DNA of 14,915 nt from Alistipes sp. (GCA_031285485.1 JAITWC010000175.1:1-14915); one strand, 5' to 3'. Counted from the first letter of the stretch, positions 7,582 to 14,803 are shown. Translations and numbers: made by a program. Notes: generated from the letters alone by a model not told the origin.

Positions 7582-8015
7582 TGAGGGTGACGAAAGAGTT
7601 TTCCTTTGAGATGGCCCACGCGTTGGAGGGCCACGACGGTGCTTGCAGCCGCATCCACGGACACTCCTACCGGTTGTGGGTGACGGTGGGTGGCGAGCCT
7701 TCGGCAGACTGTGACTCGCCCAAGCAGGGAATGGTGGTCGATTTCGGCGACCTGAAGCGGATCGTATCGGACGAGATACTCGCACGTTTCGACCACGCCT
7801 TCGTGGTACGGCGGACGGCTGAAAACAGAGCGCTGATCGATGCCATGGCGGCTCACTACGATGGGGTGCGTATGGTGGAGTGGCAGCCCACGAGCGAAAA
7901 CCTCGTCCGTCATTTCGCCGATTTGCTGCGTCCCGCGCTGCCGCCCGGCGTAACACTTCACGCCATCCGTCTCTCCGAAACCGCCACTTCCTATGCAGAA
8001 ATTATTCTTACTTGA
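7578..8015 (+). CDS. queD: 6-carboxytetrahydropterin synthase (QueD/PTPS family)
   Basis: Zinc enzyme of 145 aa that makes 6-carboxytetrahydropterin from dihydroneopterin triphosphate, the second step towards preQ0 and the queuosine tRNA base. Zinc ligands are His14 (FEMAHAL), His27 and His29 (HGH). The catalytic cysteine is Cys23 in CSRIHGHSY. FDHAFVV near residue 70 holds the Asp/His pair, PTSENL is the substrate region, and SETATSYAEI near the end has the conserved Glu. It starts inside the stop of the regulator gene (4-bp ATGA overlap) and its end overlaps the start of polA by 23 bp. A second ATG follows directly, so the protein may start one residue later. No other queuosine genes are in the window, and a related pterin role is possible. 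Confidence 0.92.
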   Translation: MMRVTKEFSFEMAHALEGHDGACSRIHGHSYRLWVTVGGEPSADCDSPKQGMVVDFGDLKRIVSDEILARFDHAFVVRRTAENRALIDAMAAHYDGVRMVEWQPTSENLVRHFADLLRPALPPGVTLHAIRLSETATSYAEIILT

Positions 8016-10875
8016 CGCATACGCCCTCGTATTCAGGGCTTACTACGCTTTCATCGGGCGGCCGATGCGCAACGCGGCGGGGATGAACACTTCGCCGGTG
8101 TTCGGTTTCGCCAAGTTCCTGCGCGACATCATCGTTCGCGAGCGGCCGCGCCACCTCGGCGTGGCATTCGACCCGCGGGGAGGCAACTTCCGGCATGAAC
8201 TGTACCCTTTATATAAAGCCAACCGCAGCGCAACGCCCGAAGACATAGTGGAGGCGGTGCCGTATATAAAACGCATCCTTGAGGCGATGTGCATCCCCGT
8301 GTTGGAGGTGCCTGGATGGGAGGCCGACGACGTGATCGGCACACTGTCGGTGAAGGCTTCCGCCGCGGGATACCATACGGTGATGGTGACACCGGACAAG
8401 GATTACGGACAATTGGTGACCGACACCGCGGTGATCTACAAGCAGGGGCGCGGCGGCGAGGGGGTCGAGACAGTAGACCGCGCGGCGATCCGTGCGGCAT
8501 ACGGGGTTGACGACCCGCGGCTGGTGATCGACATTCTGGCGCTGTGGGGCGACGCCTCGGACAACGTGCCGGGGGTGCCGGGCATCGGCGAGAAGGGGGC
8601 CGCGAAACTTGTGGGGCGATATGGCACGGTGGAGAATATACTCGCCGCGGCGGAGAGCGGAGAGCTCGGCGGCCGGGCGGGGCAGAGCATCGTGACCAAC
8701 CGCGAGCAGTTGTTGCTGGCCAAACGGCTTGTGACTATCGACACCGAGGTGCCGGTCGATTTTGTACCCTCGGAGCTTGAGATGTGCGATCCCGATTGCG
8801 ATGCTTTGCGGGAGGTCTACACCGAGTTGGGTTTCACGTCGTTCCTTCGGGAGATGGCTTCCAACAGCCGGTCGCCGTTTGTTTCGGCGGCGATTTGTGT
8901 GGGTTCGGTTTCGCCTTCGGCGAATAATTACGAATTACGAATTACGAATTACGAAGAGGAGAAAAAAGCCCCGCCTCAACAACCGAAACCGCAACAACCC
9001 GATCTTTTCACGCCCGTCGAGGCGCTACAAGAACAACCCGACCTGTTTTCCTCCGCTCCGGCCCATGAGAACATTACCACCACGCCGCATGACTACCGCA
9101 CCGTGGGGAGCGACGAGGAGTTGCGGGAAGTGGTGACTGAGCTTGAGAAACTCCCGGAATTTGCCTACGACACCGAGACCACCGGCTACGACAGCCACGG
9201 CGACAGGATGATAGGCATCTCGCTCGCTGCCGCTCCGGGTCATGCATGGTGGGTGCCACTCGCGCCCGACACGCGCAACGCACGCCTTGCGATACTACGG
9301 CCACTGTTCGAAAACGAAAGCGTGGCCAAGATCGGCCAGAACATAAAGTTCGACGACGAATTCATGGCCGCCGCGGGCATTGGGGTGAGTGGCCGCAAGT
9401 ACGACACCATGCTGTTGCACTATCTGCTCGACCCGGAGTCGAGGCACGGCATGGATCACCTGTCGCGCACGTTTCTGGGCTACGATCCGATCCCCATCTC
9501 GGCGCTTATAGGGTCGGGCGCGAGGGCCGTCACGATGGACATGGTGCCACCCGACCGCGTGGCCGAATACGCCGCCGAGGATGCCGACGTGACGCTGCGT
9601 CTGTACGGTGCGCTGTGGCCGAAAGTGGTGGAGCAGGGGCTTGAGAAGCTATACCTCGACATCGAGGAGCCGCTCGTGGACGTGCTCGCCGCGATGGAGC
9701 GCGAAGGAGTGAGGATCGACACCGCGATTCTGGCCGACTACGCCGTCGAACTCGCCGGACAACTCGCCGCGCTCGAAAACCGCATCCGCGAACTTACCGC
9801 CGAGCCGGGCCTCAACGTCAACTCGGCGCGGCAATTGGGCGAGGTGCTTTTCGGCAAGTTGCGGCTGGGCGGCGACAAACCCAGGATGACCAAGACGCGG
9901 CAGTACGCCACCGACGAGGAGACGTTGCAGGGTTTGGCGGGCCGGCACGAAGTGGTAGCGGCGATCCTCGAATTCCGCGGGGTGAAAAAGCTGCTGTCGA
10001 CCTACGTGGAGGCGCTGCCCGGGTTGGTCAATCCCGTCACCGGCCGCATACACACATCCTACAATCAGGCCGTCACCGCGACGGGCCGACTGTCGTCGAC
10101 GGGCCCCAACCTTCAGAACATACCGATCCGCGAGGAGCAGGGGCGCACGATCCGCCGCGCGTTCGTGGCCTCCGACGCCGACCATGTGCTGCTGTCGGCC
10201 GACTATTCGCAGGTGGAGCTGCGCATCATGGCGCACCTGAGCGGCGACCCCGCGATGATCGGGGCTTTCCGCGCCGGCGAGGATATCCATCGCGCCACAG
10301 CCGCCCGCATATTCGGCGTCGCACCGGGGGAAGTCACATCGGAGCAGCGGCGGCGCGCGAAGACCGCGAACTTCGGAATAATCTACGGCATCTCGGCCTT
10401 CGGGCTGGCGCAGAGGCTGGCCATTCCGCGCGGCGAGGCGGGGGCGATCATCGAGGGTTACTTCCGCTCCTATCCCGGAGTGAAGGCGTACATGGAGCGT
10501 GTGGTGGCCGAGGCGAGAGGCACCGGTTACGTAGAGACGATCTTCGGGCGCAGGCGGTACCTCGCCGACATCGACTCGCGCAACGCCGCCGTGCGCGGAC
10601 TGGCCGAACGCAACGCCATCAACGCCCCGATCCAGGGCAGCGCGGCCGACATAATGAAGATCGCCATGATCCGCATCTTCCGCGGGCTGCGCGAGGCCGG
10701 GCTGCGGTCGCGCATGATACTTCAGGTGCACGACGAGGTGGTGATCGACACGCTGAGGAGTGAACGGGAGGAGGTCGCCGCGCTGGTCGTTCGCGAGATG
10801 GAGGGTGCCGCGCGGTTGGAGGTCGACCTCGTGGCCGAGATCGGCGCGGGCGACAACTGGCTCGAAGCGCATTGA
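7993..10875 (+). CDS. polA: DNA polymerase I
   Basis: Three-domain repair and Okazaki-fragment polymerase, 960 aa. The 5'-nuclease spans about 1-290 (LFLLDAYALVFRAYYAF, PGWEADDVIG, TPDKDYGQLV, GDASDNVPGVPGIGEKGAAK). A low-complexity linker at about 291-365 is rich in Pro and Gln and contains the heptamer-derived peptide NYELRITNYE. The 3'-5' exonuclease spans about 366-555 and keeps its metal residues: DTET (Asp393, Glu395), NIKFDDEF and YAAEDADVT, so proofreading looks active. The polymerase domain has motif A DYSQVELRI (Asp737), motif B RRAKTANFGIIYG near 785-800 and motif C VHDEVVID near 912. Start MQKLFLLDAYAL is the family N-terminus and lies 23 bp inside queD. rlmN follows 7 bp after the stop. 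The linker microsatellite is the only oddity. Confidence 0.98.
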   Translation: MQKLFLLDAYALVFRAYYAFIGRPMRNAAGMNTSPVFGFAKFLRDIIVRERPRHLGVAFDPRGGNFRHELYPLYKANRSATPEDIVEAVPYIKRILEAMCIPVLEVPGWEADDVIGTLSVKASAAGYHTVMVTPDKDYGQLVTDTAVIYKQGRGGEGVETVDRAAIRAAYGVDDPRLVIDILALWGDASDNVPGVPGIGEKGAAKLVGRYGTVENILAAAESGELGGRAGQSIVTNREQLLLAKRLVTIDTEVPVDFVPSELEMCDPDCDALREVYTELGFTSFLREMASNSRSPFVSAAICVGSVSPSANNYELRITNYEEEKKAPPQQPKPQQPDLFTPVEALQEQPDLFSSAPAHENITTTPHDYRTVGSDEELREVVTELEKLPEFAYDTETTGYDSHGDRMIGISLAAAPGHAWWVPLAPDTRNARLAILRPLFENESVAKIGQNIKFDDEFMAAAGIGVSGRKYDTMLLHYLLDPESRHGMDHLSRTFLGYDPIPISALIGSGARAVTMDMVPPDRVAEYAAEDADVTLRLYGALWPKVVEQGLEKLYLDIEEPLVDVLAAMEREGVRIDTAILADYAVELAGQLAALENRIRELTAEPGLNVNSARQLGEVLFGKLRLGGDKPRMTKTRQYATDEETLQGLAGRHEVVAAILEFRGVKKLLSTYVEALPGLVNPVTGRIHTSYNQAVTATGRLSSTGPNLQNIPIREEQGRTIRRAFVASDADHVLLSADYSQVELRIMAHLSGDPAMIGAFRAGEDIHRATAARIFGVAPGEVTSEQRRRAKTANFGIIYGISAFGLAQRLAIPRGEAGAIIEGYFRSYPGVKAYMERVVAEARGTGYVETIFGRRRYLADIDSRNAAVRGLAERNAINAPIQGSAADIMKIAMIRIFRGLREAGLRSRMILQVHDEVVIDTLRSEREEVAALVVREMEGAARLEVDLVAEIGAGDNWLEAH
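8927..8954 (+). repeat. 7-bp microsatellite (attacga x4) within the polA linker
   Basis: Four perfect tandem copies of attacga lie in the linker between the 5'-nuclease and exonuclease domains of polA, in a locally AT-rich patch inside a GC-rich gene. They encode NYELRITNYE. Because 7 is not a multiple of 3, one extra unit would lead to the TGA at 9066-9068 and one lost unit to the TGA at 9134-9136, both before the exonuclease domain. Confidence 0.95.
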
Positions 10876-10882
10876 CGGGATT

Positions 10883-11914
10883 ATGAAGGAGATGCTTTAC
10901 GGAAAGACGCCGGCCGAGCTGCGGGAGGTCGCGGCCGGGCTGGGAATGCCGCGCCACGCGGCGGGACAGATGGCGGCGTGGCTCTACCGGCGCGGCGCGG
11001 TCGACATCGCGGCAATGACCGACATCTCGGCCGCGCACCGGACCGCCCTCGCCGAGCGTTTCGAGATCGGCCTGACCCCGCCCGTTCGCGAAACCGTCTC
11101 GGCCGACGGAACCAGGAAATATCTTTTCGAGGCCGCGGGCGGCGCGGCGATCGAGGCGGCCATGATACCCGACGACGGCCGGGAACGCGAAACGAAACGG
11201 GCGACGCTGTGCCTCTCGTCGCAGGCCGGCTGCCGGATGGGGTGCGTGTTCTGCGCCACGGGGCGGCAGGGGTTGCTGCGCAGCCTGACCGCGGGCGGGA
11301 TACTCAACCAGTTCGCCTCGCTCCCGGAGCGCGACGCCCTCACCAATATCGTCTACATGGGCATGGGCGAGCCGCTCGACAACCCCGACGAGGTGCTGAA
11401 ATCTCTGGACATCCTCACCTCGGAGTGGGGTTACGGCTGGAGCCCCACGCGGATCACCCTCTCGACGGCGGGCGTGGCGCCGGCGATGGAACGATTCCTG
11501 CGGGAGAGCCGCGTGCACCTCGCCGTGAGCCTCCACAACCCTTTCCACGACGAACGGGCGGCCATCATGCCCGTCGAGCGCGCCTGGCCCATCGAAGGGA
11601 TCGTCGGGACGCTCCGCCGTTACCCCCTCGAACCTCAGAGGCGCATCAGTTTCGAGTACATAGTGATGAGCGGACTCAACGACTCGCCGCGCCACGTCGC
11701 GGGGTTGGTGAAGCTGCTGGGCGGGCTGTCGTGCCGCCTCAACCTGATCCGCTTCCACACGATCCCCGGCTCGCCGTTCTTCAGTCCGCCCGCCGACGCG
11801 ATGGAACGCCTGCGCGACAACCTCACCCGCCGCGGCATCCGAACCACCGTCCGCGCCTCCCGCGGCGAAGACATCGAGGCCGCCTGCGGACTGCTCTCGA
11901 CACGGAACAGGTGA
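10883..11914 (+). CDS. rlmN: Dual-specificity 23S rRNA A2503 / tRNA A37 methyltransferase RlmN
   Basis: Radical SAM enzyme of 343 aa that makes 2-methyladenosine at 23S rRNA position 2503 and at A37 of some tRNAs. The iron-sulfur motif CxxxCxxC is CRMGCVFC at residues 117, 121 and 124. The two mechanistic cysteines are visible: Cys110 in ATLCLSSQ and Cys335 in AACGLL near the C-terminus. Other conserved segments are VYMGMGEPLDN (SAM binding), RITLSTAGVAP, VSLHNPFHDERA and RLNLIRFHTIPGS. The frame is open back to 10760 inside polA, but I chose the ATG at 10883 (MKEMLYGKTPAELREVA) because it matches family length and lies 7 bp after the polA stop. It is the last gene of the string. Confidence 0.96.
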   Translation: MKEMLYGKTPAELREVAAGLGMPRHAAGQMAAWLYRRGAVDIAAMTDISAAHRTALAERFEIGLTPPVRETVSADGTRKYLFEAAGGAAIEAAMIPDDGRERETKRATLCLSSQAGCRMGCVFCATGRQGLLRSLTAGGILNQFASLPERDALTNIVYMGMGEPLDNPDEVLKSLDILTSEWGYGWSPTRITLSTAGVAPAMERFLRESRVHLAVSLHNPFHDERAAIMPVERAWPIEGIVGTLRRYPLEPQRRISFEYIVMSGLNDSPRHVAGLVKLLGGLSCRLNLIRFHTIPGSPFFSPPADAMERLRDNLTRRGIRTTVRASRGEDIEAACGLLSTRNR

Positions 11915-11937
11915 AATCGCCGCCCGGAACCCGGTTT

Positions 11938-12049
11938 GAAGGCTCTGAAACTTTGCAAGGTGCCCGCCGAGGGGTCGGCGGAGGTTCTGAAACTTTGCAA
12001 AGTGTCCGCCGAGGGGTCGGGCCGGGTTCAGAAACTTTTCAGAGCCTCC
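11938..12049. repeat. 42-bp tandem repeat array B, closed by inverted repeats
   Basis: tctgaaactttgcaa recurs at 11944 and 11986, with a variant at 12028, exactly 42 bp apart each time. Units 1 and 2 agree at 36 of 42 positions; the third diverges after about 12 bases. Unit 1 contains a 7-bp perfect stem (CCGCCGA 11964-11970, TCGGCGG 11975-11981) around GGGG; unit 2 contains the 12-bp palindrome ACTTTGCAAAGT at 11992-12003. The outer 13-mers at 11938-11950 and 12037-12049 are inverted copies with one mismatch. The array lies 24 bp after the rlmN stop and 73 bp before the lspA promoter. No T-run follows, so it is not a standard terminator. Confidence 0.85.
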
Positions 12050-12121
12050 GGTCCGCCTGCCGCGGATGTGGCAAAAATGTTGCCGATATCGAAAATAAGC
12101 CGCGCGATTATCGAAAAATAA

Positions 12122-12153
12122 TTTGCGTACCACGGATAAGCCCGCTATCTTTG
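12122..12153 (+). promoter_or_regulatory. Full Bacteroidota promoter of lspA
   Basis: TTTG at 12122-12125, a 20-bp spacer, then TATCTTTG at 12146-12153: both the -33 and -7 elements match the Bacteroidota consensus at ideal spacing. The AT-rich segment just upstream (12076-12121) has two copies of atcgaaaa(a)taa. The -7 box ends only 5 bp before the lspA ATG, so the transcript is expected to be leaderless or nearly so. Confidence 0.85.
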
Positions 12154-12158
12154 TGACC

Positions 12159-12767
12159 ATGAAGAGAAAACACATCGCACTGTTGATCGTCGGCCTGCTG
12201 GTGTTCGACCAGATAGTGAAACTCTGGATCAAAACCCACATGACGCTGGGCGAAAGCATCCCGGTGTTCGGCGACTGGTTCCAGATATACTTCATCGAGA
12301 ACGAGGGGGCCGCCTGGGGAATGTCGCTCGGCGGGCCACACGGCAAACTGATCCTGAGCCTTTTCCGCATCGCGGCCGTCACCGCCATCGGCCTGTTCAT
12401 AAACCATCTGTGGAAGCGGCGCGCACCCGCCGGAGTGATCGTCGGAATATCGCTGGTGCTGGCCGGGGCGCTGGGAAACATCATCGACAGCGCGTTCTAC
12501 GGACTCGTCTTCTCCGAAAGCACCTACTCCACCGTGGCCTCGCTCTTCCCTCCGGGGGGCGGCTACGGCACGTTCCTACACGGCAAGGTGGTCGACATGC
12601 TCTACTTCCCGCTCTTCACCGTCCACGACATGCCGGGATGGCTGGGCTGGCTGTCCGGCTCCGACGGGGTGTTCACCTTCTTCGCGCCGGTGTTCAACAT
12701 AGCCGACAGCTACATCTCCATCGCCGTGTTCTACCTCGCGATATTCCAATACAAATACTTTAAATAG
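12159..12767 (+). CDS. lspA: Lipoprotein signal peptidase (signal peptidase II)
   Basis: Inner-membrane aspartic protease of 202 aa that removes signal peptides from diacylated prolipoproteins. The catalytic aspartates are Asp110 in GNIIDSAFYG and Asp183 in FNIADSYIS. The conserved ENEGAAWGMS segment is at about residue 46. Four hydrophobic segments are visible near the N-terminus (ALLIVGLLVFDQIVKLWI), about 65-85, about 95-112 and about 178-198. The loop between about 115 and 175 is long, as is usual in Bacteroidota LspA. I chose the ATG at 12159 (MKRKHIALLIV) over the in-frame TTG at 12123 because the promoter overlaps that upstream stretch. The next gene starts 8 bp later and is itself a lipoprotein, as are the MBL-fold and M13 genes nearby. 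Confidence 0.97.
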   Translation: MKRKHIALLIVGLLVFDQIVKLWIKTHMTLGESIPVFGDWFQIYFIENEGAAWGMSLGGPHGKLILSLFRIAAVTAIGLFINHLWKRRAPAGVIVGISLVLAGALGNIIDSAFYGLVFSESTYSTVASLFPPGGGYGTFLHGKVVDMLYFPLFTVHDMPGWLGWLSGSDGVFTFFAPVFNIADSYISIAVFYLAIFQYKYFK

Positions 12768-12775
12768 ACCCGATC

Positions 12776-13408
12776 ATGAAAACGATTACAAAACTCATCG
12801 CCTGCGCCGCGATCACACTGGGCTCGTGCGCCCCGAAACCCGCCGCGATCGAACTGTTCAACGGCACCGACCTCACCGGATGGGTGGGCTATCTGACCGC
12901 CGACTCGCTCGATACGGCCAAAGAATTCACCGTCCGCGACGGGGTTATCTGCCTCAGCGGCCCGATGGGCTACATCCGCACCGAGGCGACCTACACCGAC
13001 TACAAGCTCGAAGTGGAGTGGCGTTGGCCGGGCGAACCGACCAACAGCGGCATCTTCCAGCGTATGCAGCTCCCCGACCAGGGCCTGCCGCAGTGTTTCG
13101 AGTGCCAGCTTATGTCGGGCAGCGCCGGCGACCTGTTGGGTCTGGCGGGCGCGCGCACCGCCGAAATCGCCGACAGGAGTGGCTCGGTGGTGGTGATACC
13201 CAAAATCTCCGGGTCGAGCGAGTTGCCCGCCGGACAGTGGAACCGCGCCGAGATAGTGTGTCTGGGCGGCGAGATCACCGTCACCATCAACGACGTGCTG
13301 CAAAACAAAGCCACGGGAATGTCGCTCCCCGGCGGCCACATCGCACTCCAGAGCGAGGGCGGCCCGGTGGAATTCCGCAACGTGCGGCTCACTCCGATGG
13401 CTTTATGA
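12776..13408 (+). CDS. DUF1080 (3-keto-disaccharide hydrolase domain) lipoprotein
   Basis: 210-aa envelope protein. The signal peptide MKTITKLIACAAITLGSC ends in a lipobox (LGSC, Cys18). The mature part is one DUF1080 domain (Pfam PF06439, concanavalin-like jelly roll) at about 25-207, opened by the family signature ELFNGTDLTGW. Further conserved parts are DGVICLSG, YTDYKLEVEWRW, NSGIFQRM and a C-terminal GHIALQSEGGPVEFRNVRL. Some members of this family hydrolyse 3-keto-glycosides made by sugar oxidoreductases, others may only bind carbohydrate; the activity here is inferred from the family. It is 8 bp after lspA and shares its transcript. Its last codons run into a degenerate upstream copy of repeat array C. 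Confidence 0.9.
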   Translation: MKTITKLIACAAITLGSCAPKPAAIELFNGTDLTGWVGYLTADSLDTAKEFTVRDGVICLSGPMGYIRTEATYTDYKLEVEWRWPGEPTNSGIFQRMQLPDQGLPQCFECQLMSGSAGDLLGLAGARTAEIADRSGSVVVIPKISGSSELPAGQWNRAEIVCLGGEITVTINDVLQNKATGMSLPGGHIALQSEGGPVEFRNVRLTPMAL

Positions 13409-13416
13409 ACCCCCGA

Positions 13417-13500
13417 ACGACGCGATTCACCACCTGCTAAGGCTTGGCAAACGACCAAACGACGGGATTCACCGCCTGCTAAGTCTTGGCAAACGACCGA
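13417..13500. repeat. 42-bp tandem repeat array C
   Basis: Two adjoining 42-bp units (13417-13458 and 13459-13500) agree at 38 of 42 positions. Upstream, 13399-13416 matches the end of the unit at 12 of 18 positions in the same register, so the array may extend into the last codons of the DUF1080 gene. The sequence does not resemble arrays A or B, but the period is the same. No strong inner stem is seen. Confidence 0.85.
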
Positions 13501-13507
13501 AGCCCTC

Positions 13508-13523
13508 CGGGAACGGTGTCCCG
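13508..13523 (+). terminator. Weak hairpin, possible terminator or attenuator before the MBL-fold gene
   Basis: CGGGA (13508-13512) and TCCCG (13519-13523) form a 5-bp stem with a 6-nt loop, followed after AACAGA by TTTTATTT. The stem is short and the T-run is offset, so termination is uncertain. I see no TAnnTTTG box between it and the next gene, which makes partial read-through plausible. Confidence 0.3.
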
Positions 13524-13541
13524 AACAGATTTTATTTACGT

Positions 13542-14303
13542 GTGAAAAGATCGATTTTATTGGTTATGGCGGCAATATTCGGCGCTCAGGCGTGCAGGCA
13601 GGCGCCCGCGCACCCTTCGGACACGATCACGACCCGCGACGGCGGCGAACTTGTGATCACCTTCTTCGGCCACGGCAGCATCGCTTTCGAGTACGGCGGC
13701 CGACACGTTTACATCGACCCGGTGGGCGACTACGCCGACTACTCCGCCCTGCCCAAAGCCGACCTCGTGCTCGTCGGCCACGAACACGGCGACCACCTCG
13801 ACGCCAAAGCCATCGGGTCGCTCCGCAAGGAGGGTACCGCCGGTTTCGGGAACCGAACGGCGGCGGAGGCTTGGGGAAGCGGCGAGATCATGGCCCACGG
13901 CGATGTGCGCGACCTGGGTTGGGTGACGGTGGAGGCTTTTCCGGCCTACAACACCTCGCCCGAGAAACAGAACTTCCACCCCGCGGCGCGCGCGCACAAC
14001 GGGTGGATACTCGCTTTCGGCGGCACGCGCGTTTACGTGGCGGGCGACACCGAGGACACGCCCGAGATGATGGCGCTGGGTGCCCGTCGGGACGAGGGCC
14101 ACGGCATAGACATCGCCTTCCTGCCCGTCAACCTGCCCTACACCATGACCGAGGGGCAGGCGGCCCGGGCCGTGCGGGCGATAGGGCCGCGGATCTTCTA
14201 CCCCTACCACTACGGCGGCACCGACCACCGAACCGACCTCGGGAGACTCGCCCGCCTGATCGAAGGCTCCGGCGTGGAGATGCGCGTCCGCCCGTTGGAA
14301 TAG
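13542..14303 (+). CDS. MBL-fold metal-dependent hydrolase, lipoprotein
   Basis: 253-aa metallo-beta-lactamase-fold protein related to the UlaG/UPF0173 type hydrolases. The metal motif is HEHGDH at about residues 80-85, with further ligands Asp169 in VAGDTED and His223 in YPYHYGG; a His also sits in EKQNFHPAA. The N-terminus MKRSILLVMAAIFGAQAC ends in a lipobox (Cys18), so the enzyme should be anchored in the envelope, unlike the cytosolic members. The start is GTG at 13542, chosen because it gives the basic n-region needed for the signal peptide; the ATG at 13566 would remove it. It lies 133 bp after the DUF1080 gene, with repeat C between. The substrate is unknown: family members act on phosphodiesters, lactones or phospholipids. 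Confidence 0.88.
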   Translation: MKRSILLVMAAIFGAQACRQAPAHPSDTITTRDGGELVITFFGHGSIAFEYGGRHVYIDPVGDYADYSALPKADLVLVGHEHGDHLDAKAIGSLRKEGTAGFGNRTAAEAWGSGEIMAHGDVRDLGWVTVEAFPAYNTSPEKQNFHPAARAHNGWILAFGGTRVYVAGDTEDTPEMMALGARRDEGHGIDIAFLPVNLPYTMTEGQAARAVRAIGPRIFYPYHYGGTDHRTDLGRLARLIEGSGVEMRVRPLE

Positions 14304-14374
14304 GCCGGAACACCGGCAGCGGGAGGGAACGCTCACAGCGTTTGGGAATGCCCACGGCGGATTTTGCCACGCAG

Positions 14375-14803
14375 GAACTGCGTTACAGCGACGAGGATGT
14401 CGAGGTTTCGCACGACCGGTTCCCAGTCGCCTTGCACAAGCGTGACCGCACACCGCACAGCTTGAAAGACCGACACGGGAAAAGAGAACTTGAACCGTCC
14501 GAAACTGACGGGCGCGGATAAGGTGAAGTATCAAATCCACGATGAGATCGCCGCTAACCTGCCGAAATGCAGAACGTTCATCGGCCTTGAACAACGGCTC
14601 CGGCAAGCAGGAGTCACCGTGCAATACAAGTACCGTCGCGGTACGGTCGAATCGCCGGAGAACATTCAGGGCGTGTCGTTCGAGAAGGACGGCATCACCT
14701 TCAAAGGTTCCGACATTGACCGAAAATTCAGTCACGCGAACCTCAAGAAATCACGGTCTGCCAATCTCAACGAAGCGTGGCAGAAGATAAAAGACGAGTG
14801 GAT
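14375..14803 (+). pseudogene. Decayed MobB-type relaxase (mobilization nuclease), C-terminal part
   Basis: Fragment of a Bacteroides-type plasmid or transposon mobilization relaxase. The last part, open from 14466, reads TDTGKENLNRPKLTGADKVK, then YQIHDEIAANLPKC, LEQRLRQAGVTVQYKY, IQGVSFEKDGITFKGSDIDR, matching the C-terminal region of these relaxases. Upstream the same protein continues only with frame changes: ELRYSDEDVEVSHDRF in one frame (14375 on), then SRLAQA and TAH in others, and a TGA at 14463-14465. At least three small indels are needed to join them. The catalytic N-terminal domain with its Tyr and His triad is absent. The coding frame stays open to the window end only because an IS3-type element adjoins at about 14804. 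The family call is from remembered motifs and is reasonably firm; the exact 5' limit is not. Confidence 0.7.

Noticed and set aside
10760..10882. N-terminal extension of rlmN into polA by 41 residues
   Set aside because: The stretch is an Arg, Ser and Trp rich shadow of the polA coding frame; RlmN length and N-terminal similarity fit the ATG at 10883.
12123..12158. TTG start giving a 12-residue longer LspA
   Set aside because: The region carries the -33 and -7 promoter elements, and the ATG at 12159 gives a normal LspA N-terminus.
14320..14480. Minus-strand frame reading VQGDWEPVVRNLDILVAVTQF
   Set aside because: It looks protein-like, but it is the exact antisense register of the relaxase-like sense sequence (SDEDVEVSHDRF), which fits the adjacent relaxase remnant better.
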